DNA of 64,000 nucleotides, from positions 55,582-119,581 of the forward strand of contig DASSKK010000028.1 in assembly GCA_035690495.1 (NCBI GenBank), read 5' to 3'. Position 1 is the first letter of the stretch. Every line of letters starts with the position of its first letter. The notes beneath the pieces are model-generated. The model made no database searches. It worked only from the letters and a program-made list of their open reading frames with translations, and was not told the origin of the DNA. This DNA is from DASSKK01 sp035690495. GTDB taxonomy: Bacteria; Actinomycetota; Actinomycetes; Propionibacteriales; Nocardioidaceae. Made by a program: the position numbers and the translations under genes. Of this stretch, positions 54,242-62,808 are shown piece after piece.

Positions 54242-55405
54242 GTGACCGAACGAGCAGCCAAGACCGGATTCCAGACCCGTGCCATCCATGCCGGCTACGA
54301 CCCCGATCCCACCACCGGGGCGGTGATTCCGCCGATCTACGCGACCAGCACCTACAAGCAGGACGGCGTGGGCGGGATGCGCGGCGGCTACGAGTACTCC
54401 CGCAGCGCCAACCCGACCCGGACCGCCCTCGAGGCCAACCTCGCCGCGCTCGAGGAGGGCGAGCGCGGCTTCGCGTTCGCCAGCGGCCTCGCCGCCGAGC
54501 ACACGCTGCTGACGGCGCTGTGCCGGCCCGGCGATCACGTGGTGATCCCCGACGACGCGTACGGCGGAACGTACCGGCTCTTCGCCAAGGTCGAGCAACC
54601 GTGGGGGCTGACCTACACGCCGGCACCGGTCGGCGACCTGGACGCGATCGCGGCCGCCGTACGCCCCGGCGAGACCACCATGGTCTGGCTGGAGACGCCG
54701 ACCAACCCGATGCTGAGTATCGCGGACATCGCCGCGGTCGCCTCCATGGCCCACGAGGCCGGTGCGCTGCTCGTGGTGGACAACACGTTCGCCTCGCCGT
54801 ACCTCCAGCAGCCGCTGACGCTGGGCGCGGACGTCGTGGTGCACTCCACCACCAAGTACTGCGGCGGTCACTCCGACGTGGTCGGTGGCGCGCTCGTGGT
54901 GCGTGATCTCGACCTCGCCGAGAAGATCGCCTTCCACCAGAACTCGATCGGCGCGGTCGCCGGACCGTTCGACGCCTGGCTGACGTTGCGCGGGCTGAAG
55001 ACGCTCGGCGTGCGGATGGACCGGCACTGCGACAACGCCGAACGGGTCGTGGAGTTCCTCGACGGGCACCCGGCTGTCTCGCAGGTGATCTACCCCGGAC
55101 TGACCGACCACCCCGGACACGAGCTGGCCGGGCGGCAGATGCGCAGGTACGGCGGGATCGTCTCGTTCCGCGTCGCCGGCGGCGAACAAGCAGCCGTCGA
55201 GGCCTGTGGCCGGGCGGAGGTGTTCACGCTCGGGGAGTCCCTGGGCGGGGTCGAGTCGCTGATCGAGCACCCGGGCCGGATGACCCACGCGTCCGTGGCG
55301 GGCACCGACCTGGAGGTGCCGGCCGACCTGATCCGGCTCAGCGTCGGCATCGAGACGGCCGACGACCTGGTCGCCGACCTCGACCGGGCCCTCGGCGGTC
55401 GTTGA
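54242..55405 (+). CDS. metB: Cystathionine gamma-synthase
   Basis: 387-residue PLP enzyme that makes cystathionine from an activated homoserine and cysteine (or O-acetylhomoserine sulfhydrylase side activity). TRAIHAGYDPDPTTGAV, IPPIYATSTYKQDG, FASGLAAEHTLL, DDAYGGTYRLF, ETPTNPMLSIAD and the Schiff-base STTKYCGGHSDVVGG are the Cys/Met-metabolism signature. Leaderless: TAGGCT (54229-54234) is seven bases before GTG 54242. Followed seven bases later by the GlmL-like gene. Confidence 0.9.
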   Translation: MTERAAKTGFQTRAIHAGYDPDPTTGAVIPPIYATSTYKQDGVGGMRGGYEYSRSANPTRTALEANLAALEEGERGFAFASGLAAEHTLLTALCRPGDHVVIPDDAYGGTYRLFAKVEQPWGLTYTPAPVGDLDAIAAAVRPGETTMVWLETPTNPMLSIADIAAVASMAHEAGALLVVDNTFASPYLQQPLTLGADVVVHSTTKYCGGHSDVVGGALVVRDLDLAEKIAFHQNSIGAVAGPFDAWLTLRGLKTLGVRMDRHCDNAERVVEFLDGHPAVSQVIYPGLTDHPGHELAGRQMRRYGGIVSFRVAGGEQAAVEACGRAEVFTLGESLGGVESLIEHPGRMTHASVAGTDLEVPADLIRLSVGIETADDLVADLDRALGGR

Positions 55406-55411
55406 GGAGCG

Positions 55412-56833
55412 GTGGAGCGTCTCGAAGCCACTGACCTCGTCGCCTGTGTCGACTTCGGCTCGACGTACACCAAGGCGGCGCTGGTAGACACCGCGACCGG
55501 CAGCCTCGTCGCTACTGCGGAGCATCGGACCACGATCGAGTCCGACGTGCTCGACGGCTGGGACGCGTGCCTCTCCGGGCTGGTCGCGGCCGACCCGCGG
55601 GCGGCGGACGCGGAGGCGCTGGCCTGCTCGTCGGCCGGCGGGGGCTTGAGGATCGGGGTGGTCGGCAACGAGGAGCTGGTGACTGCCGAGGCCGGCCGCC
55701 GGGTGGCGCTGTCCAGCGGCGGCAAGGTGGTCCACGTCGCCGCCGGCGTGCTCGACGACGACAGCCTGGGAGCCTTGCAAGGCGCGGAACCGGACGTCGT
55801 GCTGCTGGTCGGAGGGACCGACGGCGGCAACGCCGAGGTGCTGCTCGCCTGCGCCGCGCGACTTGCGCTGGCGCGGTGGCGGCTACCGGTGGTGGTCGCC
55901 GGCAACGTCGACGCGCAGCCGGAGATCGCGGCCGGGTTCGACGCGTCGGGCACGCCGTACGTGCTGGCCGACAACGTGGTTCCCCGCATCGGCGTGCTGG
56001 AGCCGGGCTCCGCGCGCGCCGCGATCCGGGACATGTTCGTGCGTCACGTGATCGGCGGCAAGCAGCTGTCCTCGCGTGTCACCGAAGCAGGCACCAGCTT
56101 CGCCTCGATGGTGCGCGGAGCGACGCCGGACGTGGTGCTGACCGCGGTCGAGCTGCTCGCCCGCGGCCTCGACGCGGCGCGTCGGGGAGTCGGTGACGTG
56201 GTCGTGGTCGACGTCGGCGGGGCCACCACCGACGTGCACTCGGTGGTCGAGCTCGATCCCGAGGAGGCCGCGCTGACCCGAGAGGTGGTCGCGACCACGC
56301 CCGTCAGCCGCACCGTCGAGGGTGACCTGGGGATGCGCTGGAGCGCGCCCTCGACCGTCGAGGCCGGTGTGGCCGCGGGGGTGGTCAGCGCGCAGGATGC
56401 CGACCTGCTGCGCTCCGCGGCCGCGGTACACCGTGCATGCCCGGCACGCCTCGCCGAGGATGCCGCCGACCGTGCCGTCGAGGAGCAAGTCGCGGCTACG
56501 GCGGTGACGCTCGCGCTGCGTCGCCATGCCGGCCGCTCACAGGTGGTCTACGACGGCAACGGGTGCGAGGTTCTCCGCAGCGGCACCGACCTGCGCGAGG
56601 TCGGGATGCTGGTCGGCTCCGGCGGCGTGCTGCGTCACGGCGACCACCGGGCGGTGCACCGGATCCTGTCCACGGCCACCGGCGCGGCGCCGGCCGGCGG
56701 CTGGCAGCTGCCCCGCACGCCGCGCGTGGTGGTCGACCACGACTACGTGCTCGCCGCAGCGGGACTGCTCGCCGCGGAGCACCGCGAGGCGGCCTACCGG
56801 CTGCTCGGCCGGCTCCGCGATGGGCACGGATGA
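55412..56833 (+). CDS. GlmL/MutL-family ASKHA ATPase (coenzyme B12 mutase reactivator family)
   Basis: 473 residues. VACVDFGSTYTKAALVDTATG is a phosphate-1 loop; LLVGGTDGGNAEVLL, VVVVDVGGATTDVHSVV (phosphate-2) and the C-terminal GMLVGSGGVLRHGDHR complete an ASKHA fold. The family (PF13941) includes GlmL, thought to serve glutamate mutase or ornithine aminomutase reactivation, but no B12-dependent mutase lies in this window. It follows metB by seven bases and is probably on the same message, a pairing not explained by known pathways. Function open. Confidence 0.8.
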   Translation: MERLEATDLVACVDFGSTYTKAALVDTATGSLVATAEHRTTIESDVLDGWDACLSGLVAADPRAADAEALACSSAGGGLRIGVVGNEELVTAEAGRRVALSSGGKVVHVAAGVLDDDSLGALQGAEPDVVLLVGGTDGGNAEVLLACAARLALARWRLPVVVAGNVDAQPEIAAGFDASGTPYVLADNVVPRIGVLEPGSARAAIRDMFVRHVIGGKQLSSRVTEAGTSFASMVRGATPDVVLTAVELLARGLDAARRGVGDVVVVDVGGATTDVHSVVELDPEEAALTREVVATTPVSRTVEGDLGMRWSAPSTVEAGVAAGVVSAQDADLLRSAAAVHRACPARLAEDAADRAVEEQVAATAVTLALRRHAGRSQVVYDGNGCEVLRSGTDLREVGMLVGSGGVLRHGDHRAVHRILSTATGAAPAGGWQLPRTPRVVVDHDYVLAAAGLLAAEHREAAYRLLGRLRDGHG

Positions 56834-56839
56834 GGCTGC

Positions 56840-57469
56840 TCAGGCACCCGGCCGGTGCCGACGACGTACCACCGCGCGCACGATGAAGGCGACGATCACC
56901 ACCGCGATCACGATCGCCACGTAGAGGCTGTAGCGGGTGATCTGCTCGTAGATCGCGGTGATGTGGCTGCCTGCCAGGTAGCCGACCGCCGACCACGTGC
57001 CGACCCAGAGCGCAGCCCCGATGACGTTGAAGACGACGAACCGCCGCCAGGTCATCGCCGAGGTGCCCGCGACGATCCCGTTCACCTGACGCAGCCCCTC
57101 GATGAACCTGGCCACCACCACGACCTTGCCGCCGTGCCGTTCGAAGAAGTGCTCTGCCTTCTCCAGCCGCTCCTCGGTGATCAGCACGTACTTCCCGTAC
57201 CTGGTGACCAGCCGCCGCCCCCCGAACGTGCCGATCGCGTAGCCGATGTTGTCGCCGACGACCGCCGCGACGATGCCGATCACCACCACCAGTGCGATGT
57301 TCAGCTTGCCTGCTCCGGCGTAGACCGCCGCGGCGATCAGGATCGTCTCGCCGGGGGCGGGGACGCCGAAGTCCTCCAGGGTGATGAACCCGCCGACCGC
57401 GAGGTAGCCGTACTGGTTGAGCACCGGCGCAAGGCTCGCCAGCACACCAGGCAGGTGTCCGTTGCTCAC
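56840..57469 (-). CDS. DedA-family membrane protein
   Basis: 209 residues, four to five helices. VGGFITLEDFGVPAPGETILIAA is the conserved DedA glutamate/proline motif; FFERHGGKVVVVARFIEGLRQVNGIVAGTSAM and FVVFNVIGAALWVGTWSAVGYLAG follow. DedA proteins act in lipid scrambling and proton-coupled envelope functions. GTG 57469 gives the usual N-terminus; no clear ribosome site. It overlaps convergently almost to the GlmL-like stop. Confidence 0.9.
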   Translation of the reverse strand: MSNGHLPGVLASLAPVLNQYGYLAVGGFITLEDFGVPAPGETILIAAAVYAGAGKLNIALVVVIGIVAAVVGDNIGYAIGTFGGRRLVTRYGKYVLITEERLEKAEHFFERHGGKVVVVARFIEGLRQVNGIVAGTSAMTWRRFVVFNVIGAALWVGTWSAVGYLAGSHITAIYEQITRYSLYVAIVIAVVIVAFIVRAVVRRRHRPGA

Positions 57470-57494
57470 TGGAGGTGGGCCGGCCGCCGTGTCG

Positions 57495-57662
57495 TCAACG
57501 GGCCGGCTGCTTGCGGCCGCGGCCCAGCCGCACACCGAAGAAGACCAGGTCGATGACGAGCACGACGACACCGATGATGAACAGGTAGAACAGGCCTTGG
57601 AGCAGCCACCCGAGGAAGCCGAGGACGACCGCGACGAGCAGCAGCAGCAAGAAGACGATCAT
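57495..57662 (-). CDS. Small two-helix membrane protein
   Basis: 55 residues starting MIVFLLLLLVAVVLGFLGWL, then a second hydrophobic stretch (LFYLFIIGVVVLVIDLVFFG) and a basic tail (RLGRGRKQPAR). Similar tiny proteins are widespread in actinobacteria with no known function. ATG overlaps the PRC-barrel stop (ATGA), so it is co-translated with it. Confidence 0.72.
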   Translation of the reverse strand: MIVFLLLLLVAVVLGFLGWLLQGLFYLFIIGVVVLVIDLVFFGVRLGRGRKQPAR

Positions 57663-58012
57663 CGGCGGGCCAGTCGTCGGACGCCTGCGTCGGAGCCATA
57701 GCTGAGCCCGTAGTGGGCGAACACGGCCTCCTCGTTCTCGGCGAGCAGCTCGCCGTCGGTGGGGATGCTCGGTGCGTCCTTGATCAGCCGCTTCTCGAAG
57801 TTGACCCGGAGGTACGACGGCCCCACCTGTGCCGCGTTGAGCGGCACGAACACGAGACGTCTCCGCGTCGGGAGGCCAACCTGCACGGTGGCGAACGACG
57901 GGTCGTCGCTGCTGGTGTCGACGTAGATGGCCTCGAGCGAGCCGACCTTGTTCCCCTCGTTGTCCTGCACGTCGAGGCCACGCCATTCGCGGATGTCGGT
58001 CGCCTCGAACAT
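57659..58012 (-). CDS. PRC-barrel domain protein
   Basis: 117 residues. MFEATDIREWRGLDVQDNEGNKVGSLEAIYVD is the PRC-barrel start; SFATVQVGLPTRRRLVFVP continues it. The C-terminal part (DGELLAENEEAVFAHYGL) is typical of the longer PRC proteins of actinobacteria. Found in photosynthetic reaction centres and RNA-processing proteins; in this group its function is unknown. GGGAGG before ATG 58012. Confidence 0.88.
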   Translation of the reverse strand: MFEATDIREWRGLDVQDNEGNKVGSLEAIYVDTSSDDPSFATVQVGLPTRRRLVFVPLNAAQVGPSYLRVNFEKRLIKDAPSIPTDGELLAENEEAVFAHYGLSYGSDAGVRRLARR

Positions 58013-58066
58013 GGTGCCTCCCTCGCAGTGCCTGCCCCGGTGTCGCCGTGGTCCTAGGGTTACGCC

Positions 58067-59281
58067 ATGACCACCGTACCGGTACCCACGCTCGCCGACA
58101 TCCAGTCCGCCCGTGAGGTCCTCGACGGGATCTCGGTGCTCACCCCGATGGAGGAGTCGCGCTGGCTGTCCCAGACCGTCGGCGGGCCGGTGCTGCTCAA
58201 GGCCGAGAACCTCCAGCGGACCGGGTCGTTCAAGATCCGCGGCGCCTACCTGCGGATGTCGCGGCTCTCCGAGCAGGAGCGCGCCAAGGGTGTGGTCGCC
58301 GCGAGCGCCGGCAACCACGCGCAGGGCGTGGCGCTGGCGGCGAAGATGCTGGGCATCACCGCCACGGTGTTCATGCCCGAAGGGGCACCGATCCCGAAGG
58401 AGAACGCCACTCGCGGCTACGGCGCGGATGTGCGGTTCCACGGTCACAACATCGACGACGCGCTGCTGGCGGCCAAGGAGTTCTCCGAGCAGACCGGTGC
58501 CGTGCTCATCCATCCCTTCGACCACGCCGACATCGTGACCGGCCAGGGGACCTGCGGCCTGGAGATCCTCGAGCAGTGCCCGCACGTGCGCACCGTCGTC
58601 GTCCCGACCGGCGGTGGCGGGTTCATCGCCGGGACCGCCACCGCGATCAAGGCGCTCCGGCCCGACGTACGCGTCGTCGGCGTGCAGGCCGAGGGAGCGG
58701 CGGCGTACGTCGGGTCGCTGGCGGCCGGACATCCGGTGCCGCTGGAGGGGATGGCGACGATGGCCGACGGCATCGCCGTGGGATGTCCGGGAGAGATCCC
58801 GTTCGCGGCCGTCAAGGACAACGTCGACGAGATGCTCACGGTCAGCGAGGAGTCCCTGTCACAGGCCCTGCTGATGCTGCTCGAGCGCGCCAAGCTCGTT
58901 GTCGAGCCGGCAGGGGCGGCGGCCGTCGCCGCGATCCTCGACGAGCCGTCCCGGTTCGAGACGCCGGCCGTCGCGGTGCTGTCGGGCGGCAACGTGGACC
59001 CGCTGCTGCTGATGAAGGTGATCCGCCACGGCCTCGCGGCGGCCGGGCGCTACCTGTTCTTCCGGGTGCGGATCCCCGACCTGCCGGGCGGTCTCGCGAA
59101 GCTGCTGGTGGAGCTCGCAGACGCCGAGGCGAACGTGCTCGACGTGGTCCACGAGCGGACCTCGGCCTCCCTGACCCTCGACGAGGTGGAGGTGGCCCTG
59201 CAGGTGGAGACCCGCGGGCCCGGCCACGCCGAGCGCGTGCTGGGCCGGCTTCGCGAGCACGGCTACCACGTCGCCCCCTGA
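58067..59281 (+). CDS. ilvA: Threonine ammonia-lyase (dehydratase)
   Basis: 404 residues. Makes 2-oxobutanoate from threonine for isoleucine. GSFKIRGAYLRM (Schiff-base Lys), AASAGNHAQGVALAAKMLG, GQGTCGLEIL and VPTGGGGFIAGTATAIKAL are the PLP signature; the C-terminal LVELADAEANVLDVVHER is an ACT-like domain, so end-product inhibition is possible. Leaderless: TAGGGT at 58055-58060, six bases before ATG 58067. Divergent from the PRC-barrel gene, whose own -10 may overlap. Confidence 0.95.
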   Translation: MTTVPVPTLADIQSAREVLDGISVLTPMEESRWLSQTVGGPVLLKAENLQRTGSFKIRGAYLRMSRLSEQERAKGVVAASAGNHAQGVALAAKMLGITATVFMPEGAPIPKENATRGYGADVRFHGHNIDDALLAAKEFSEQTGAVLIHPFDHADIVTGQGTCGLEILEQCPHVRTVVVPTGGGGFIAGTATAIKALRPDVRVVGVQAEGAAAYVGSLAAGHPVPLEGMATMADGIAVGCPGEIPFAAVKDNVDEMLTVSEESLSQALLMLLERAKLVVEPAGAAAVAAILDEPSRFETPAVAVLSGGNVDPLLLMKVIRHGLAAAGRYLFFRVRIPDLPGGLAKLLVELADAEANVLDVVHERTSASLTLDEVEVALQVETRGPGHAERVLGRLREHGYHVAP

Positions 59282-59285
59282 CCCC

Positions 59286-59346
59286 CGACCCGCGGGTAAG
59301 AAGGTGCCGACCCGCGGGTAAATGGGTGCCGACCCGCGGGTCGGCA
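59286..59346 (+). repeat. Tandem 22-bp repeat (family B) after ilvA
   Basis: Three units starting CGACCCGCGGGTAA at 59286, 59308 and 59330, the last ending in the self-complementary CCGACCCGCGGGTCGG. They begin five bases after the ilvA stop and touch the greA stop. Same family as 42732-42787 after cbs. Confidence 0.9.
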
Positions 59347-59347
59347 G

Positions 59348-59857
59348 TCAGCCGGTGTAGGGGACGGCGTCCACGATCTCGACCTTGAGCTGCCTTCCGG
59401 TCGGCGCGGTGTAGGCGACCGTGTCGGACCTCTTGGCGCCCAGCAGTGCGGTCCCGAGCGGGGACTGGGGGGAGTACACCGTCAGGTCGCCTGTGAAGTC
59501 GTCCATCTCCCGGGCGCCGAGCAGGAACGTCTCCACGTCGTCGTCGCCGGCGAAACGGGTGCTGACCACCATGCCCGGCTTCACCACGCCGTCGTCGGCG
59601 GCCGGGGTCGTGTCGGCGCCGCGCAGCAGGTCCTCGAGCTGGCGGATCTGGCTCTCCAGCTTGCCCTGCTCCTCGCGGGCAGCGTGGTAGCCGCCGTTCT
59701 CACGCAGATCGCCCTCCTCGCGGGCGGCGCTGATCTTCGCGACCACGTCGGAACGCGACTCGCTGCGGAGTCCGGCGAGCTGCTCTTGGAGGGCCGAGTA
59801 CGCCTTCTCGGTCAGCCAGATCAGATCCTGCTCGCGCTGCTCGCTGGGCTGCGTCAC
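59348..59857 (-). CDS. greA: Transcription elongation factor GreA
   Basis: 169 residues. Rescues backtracked RNA polymerase by stimulating transcript cleavage. LTEKAYSALQEQLAGLRSE begins the N-terminal coiled coil, EEGDLRENGGYHAAREEQGKLESQIRQLE carries the acidic tip region, and the C-terminal FKBP-like domain ends in SPLGTALLGAKRSDTVAY. GTG 59857 follows AGGAG by eight bases. Confidence 0.95.
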   Translation of the reverse strand: MTQPSEQREQDLIWLTEKAYSALQEQLAGLRSESRSDVVAKISAAREEGDLRENGGYHAAREEQGKLESQIRQLEDLLRGADTTPAADDGVVKPGMVVSTRFAGDDDVETFLLGAREMDDFTGDLTVYSPQSPLGTALLGAKRSDTVAYTAPTGRQLKVEIVDAVPYTG

Positions 59858-59973
59858 GTCGGGTGCTCCTGTGTCTGAGTATCGGTTGGCCGGGCGCACG
59901 TGGGCACCCGGTCGTTGCATGGCAAGTGGACAAGTCTAACAACGCTGCCCCTCCCGCCCCAACCGAAACAGAA

Positions 59974-60390
59974 TCAGCGGCGTTGTCGCTGGCCAGGTGC
60001 GAGACAGCCCTTCAGCTCCACGGACGTGGCCCGTCGGTCGGTGCGCAGCGACCGGGTCAGCGTGCTGGTGGTGGCGCCCCCGGGCCCTACTTCGACGTCG
60101 ATCTCCCCGACGACCGAGTGGTCGGTGGCGACCGCCTGCAACAGGCACGACGCACGGACGCTCGGCGAGCTGCGCACCACCGTGATGCGGGCGTGGACGG
60201 CGTGCTCGCCGGCGACGTCGAAGGACACCAGCTGCGAGGACACCCGAGGTGATGCGGCGAACACGGAGGCCCACACCACCCAGGCGAGTCCGGCGGCGAG
60301 CAGGATTGCCGCCAGCGCCACGACCAGGCGCCTGCCTGCCGGGCGTGGCCCGCCGTACCTCTCGGCCAAATCCGGCGTCCGATCACTCAC
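59974..60390 (-). CDS. DUF4307 membrane protein
   Basis: 138 residues: a short cytosolic head (PDLAERYGGPRPAGRR), one transmembrane helix (LVVALAAILLAAGLAWVVWASVFAA) and an exported beta-rich domain (SSQLVSFDVAGEHAVHARITVVR). Universal partner of mca and greA in actinobacteria; unknown function. GTG 60390 has TAGGAT on its strand six bases upstream, part of the palindromic promoter shared with mca. Confidence 0.9.
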   Translation of the reverse strand: MSDRTPDLAERYGGPRPAGRRLVVALAAILLAAGLAWVVWASVFAASPRVSSQLVSFDVAGEHAVHARITVVRSSPSVRASCLLQAVATDHSVVGEIDVEVGPGGATTSTLTRSLRTDRRATSVELKGCLAPGQRQRR

Positions 60391-60396
60391 CGCGCC

Positions 60397-60406
60397 ATCC
60401 TAGGAT
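60397..60406. promoter_or_regulatory. Palindromic shared -10 element of divergent DUF4307 and mca
   Basis: ATCCTAGGAT (60397-60406) reads TAGGAT on both strands. The start codons are at 60390 (minus, six bases away) and 60414 (plus, seven bases away); the whole gap between genes is 23 bases. Both messages would be leaderless and the two polymerases could not bind together. Confidence 0.75.
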
Positions 60407-60413
60407 TGCGCCC

Positions 60414-61292
60414 ATGCTCCGACTCATGCACGTCCATGCCCACCCCGACGACGAGTCGAGCAAGGGTGCGGCCAGCACCGCCAAGTACGTCGCGGAGGGC
60501 GTCGACGTGCACGTGGTCACCTGCACCGGTGGCGAACGCGGCTCGATCCTCAACCCGAAGATGGATCGTCCGGACGTGCTGGCGAACATCTCCGCCATCC
60601 GGCGCGAGGAGATGGAACGCGCCCGCGAGATCCTCGGGGTCCGTCAGGACTGGCTCGGGTTCGTCGACTCCGGCTGGCCCGAGGGCGACCCGCCCCCACC
60701 GTTGCCGGAGGGCTGCTTCGCGCGGGTGCCGGTCGAGGAGGCGGCGGAGCCGCTGGTGCGGCTGATCAGGCAGTTTCGACCGCACGTGATGACGACGTAC
60801 GACGAGAAGGGCGGCTACCCGCATCCGGACCATGTGGCCTGCCACAACGTGAGCGTCGCGGCGTTCGAGGCGGCCGGCGACCCGGACGCCTACCCGGGGA
60901 GCGGCGAGCCGTGGCAGCCGCTGAAGCTGTACTACCACCACGGGTTCCACCGCGAGCGCACCCAGGCGCTCAGCGACGAGATGGACGCGCGCGGGCTGGA
61001 CTCGCCGTACGCCGAGCGGCTGGCCGACTGGAAGCCCGACCCCGTCCACGCCGCGCGGATCACGACGCGGGTGCCGTGCGCGGACTACTTCCCGGTGCGC
61101 GACAAGGCGCTGCTCGCCCACGCCACCCAGATCGACCCTGAGGGCGCCTGGTTCGCCTGCCCGCTCGACGTACACCAGAAGGCCTGGCCGACCGAGGACT
61201 ACGAGCTGGCGCGCACCGTGATCGAGGTCGACATCCCCGAGGACGATCTGTTCGCGGGGGTCCGCGAGACGGTTGCGACAATGAACCCATGA
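60414..61292 (+). CDS. mca: Mycothiol S-conjugate amidase
   Basis: 292-residue zinc amidase that cuts mycothiol conjugates of toxins to mercapturic acids for export; marker of mycothiol-producing actinobacteria. HAHPDDESSKGAASTAKYV gives two metal ligands and the base Asp, and GGYPHPDHVACHNVSVAAF the third His. Mca and MshB share this fold; length and the EGSILNPKMDRPDVLANI-type region fit Mca. Leaderless from TAGGAT. A small membrane protein follows on an ATGA overlap. Confidence 0.94.
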   Translation: MLRLMHVHAHPDDESSKGAASTAKYVAEGVDVHVVTCTGGERGSILNPKMDRPDVLANISAIRREEMERAREILGVRQDWLGFVDSGWPEGDPPPPLPEGCFARVPVEEAAEPLVRLIRQFRPHVMTTYDEKGGYPHPDHVACHNVSVAAFEAAGDPDAYPGSGEPWQPLKLYYHHGFHRERTQALSDEMDARGLDSPYAERLADWKPDPVHAARITTRVPCADYFPVRDKALLAHATQIDPEGAWFACPLDVHQKAWPTEDYELARTVIEVDIPEDDLFAGVRETVATMNP

Positions 61293-61570
61293 CGACCGTT
61301 CTGACCGTCTGCTGGACGGTGCTTGTGCCCCTCGCCCAGCACACCCCTCCCGCCTCGAAGGTGAAGGCGGGCTGGGTCGGCTTCGCCGTGGTGATCGCGC
61401 TGATCCTCGCCGCGGTGTTCTTGTTCCGCAGCTTCACCAAGCAGCTGAGGAAGGTCCGCTTCGAGGAGGAGCCAGGCAAGAGCGGTGAGCGCAGTGGTGG
61501 AGCCGACGAGAACGCCCCGGAGGACCGGACCGAGCCCGAGAACGGCCGACCCGGACCTACGCAGTCCTGA
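61289..61570 (+). CDS. Small single-helix membrane protein downstream of mca
   Basis: 93 residues, translated from an ATGA overlap. Two hydrophobic parts: a short N-terminal one and the helix GFAVVIALILAAVFLFRSF, then a charged tail (KQLRKVRFEEEPGKSGERS...GRPGPTQS). Regular companion of mca in actinobacteria, function unknown. Its 3' end overlaps the convergent methyltransferase gene by 14 bases. Confidence 0.78.
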   Translation: MTTVLTVCWTVLVPLAQHTPPASKVKAGWVGFAVVIALILAAVFLFRSFTKQLRKVRFEEEPGKSGERSGGADENAPEDRTEPENGRPGPTQS

Positions 61571-62189
61571 CCAGCCGCACCAGGCAGTCGTGGGCTACCT
61601 GGGAAGCCTGCCCCCCATGGCCGTCGGCGGCGGGCACCACCCGCGAGACGCGTTCGGCACGGAGTACGTCGAACCGCTCGCCGTCCAGGTCGGCGAGGAC
61701 GTCCTCGGCGGTGTAGAGGACGCCGGCATCCTGCGGGCCGCCCGTGCCCTCGAGCAGGTTGGAGGAGTCATGGGCGACGAGGAAGAACATGCCGCCGACC
61801 TGCAAGGTCGTGAACGCGTTGCGCACGACCGCGTGACGCTGCTCGCTGGGCAGCTGTAGGTAGGCGAGCAGCGCCAGCGTGAAGTCGGGCGCCGATGGAC
61901 GCCACGTCAACGCGTCAGCGCACACCCAGTCGATGTGCATCTCCTGCCCTGCCGGGTGGGCCGCCTGCAGGGACCGTCCCTTGTCCAGGCCGACCTGGGA
62001 GAAGTCCACCGCGGTGACCTGCCAGCCGCGCTCGGCGAGCCAAAGGGCGTTGCGGCCCTCGCCGGCGGCCAGGTCCAGGGCGCGGCCGGGAGGCAGGTCG
62101 ATCAGCTCGGCCTCGACGAACTGGTTCGGCGTCGCCGACCACACCATCTCGGCTGCGGCGTACCGCTCGTCCCAGGTAGACGCGTCCAC
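61557..62189 (-). CDS. Class I SAM-dependent methyltransferase (TehB-like)
   Basis: 210 residues. ALDLAAGEGRNALWLAERGW is motif I, VTAVDFSQVGLDKG motif II, and FTLALLAYLQLPSEQRHAVV / GGMFFLVAHDSSNLLEGTGG resemble TehB-like methyltransferases (PF13649-type). Such enzymes can methylate small oxidants including tellurite; the actual substrate is unknown. Confidence 0.88.
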   Translation of the reverse strand: MDASTWDERYAAAEMVWSATPNQFVEAELIDLPPGRALDLAAGEGRNALWLAERGWQVTAVDFSQVGLDKGRSLQAAHPAGQEMHIDWVCADALTWRPSAPDFTLALLAYLQLPSEQRHAVVRNAFTTLQVGGMFFLVAHDSSNLLEGTGGPQDAGVLYTAEDVLADLDGERFDVLRAERVSRVVPAADGHGGQASQVAHDCLVRLVRTA

Positions 62190-62211
62190 GCGCGCAGACT
62201 ACTGCTCCGGA

Positions 62212-62598
62212 CTACTGCGCGGGGCCCTCCGGGTGCCCGTTCTGCTGCGCGGCGACGGCGGCGTGCACCTCTTCCATGTCGAGCCCGCGCACCCCCTCGA
62301 TGACCTGGTCGAGCGCCTGCGGCGGCAGCGCACCGGGCTGGGAGAACACCAGCACGCCTTCCCGGAACGCCATCAGCGTCGGGATCGAGGTGATGTTCGC
62401 GGCCTGCGCGAGAGCCTGCTCGGCCTCGGTGTCGACCTTTCCGAACACGATGTCGGGGTTGGCCTCGGCAGCGCTCTCGAAGGTGGGCGCGAACTGCCGG
62501 CACGGGCCGCACCAGGACGCCCAGAAGTCGACGAGCACGATGTCGGCGTCGGCGACGGTCTTCTCGAAGTCGGTCGCGGTCAGGGTGGTGGTAGCCAT
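62212..62598 (-). CDS. Thioredoxin
   Basis: 128 residues. VLVDFWASWCGPCRQFAPTFE carries the WCGPC active site; the cis-Pro is in ITSIPTLMAF. A 20-residue C-terminal extension (VHAAVAAQQNGHPEGPAQ) is typical of the actinobacterial second thioredoxin. It probably reduces disulfides together with NADPH-thioredoxin reductase and could serve msrA. ATG 62598; longer frame upstream is a shadow. Confidence 0.93.
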   Translation of the reverse strand: MATTTLTATDFEKTVADADIVLVDFWASWCGPCRQFAPTFESAAEANPDIVFGKVDTEAEQALAQAANITSIPTLMAFREGVLVFSQPGALPPQALDQVIEGVRGLDMEEVHAAVAAQQNGHPEGPAQ

Positions 62599-62808
62599 GT
62601 CAGGCCCAACGTGCACGTCGTCCTGCTTGTTCCAATGGGGGTACCAGGCACACGAAGTCCGGCATCTCCGCGGCAAGACCTTGGTCGAGTCGGCCCCTCG
62701 GACCAGCCACCTACGCACAACTGATGCGCGCCCGTGCGCGATACTGCGGGACTGAATCGCGGAGCGGTCGTGCCGCACTCTCCACCCCCTATCGAAGGAG
62801 ACACCGAA

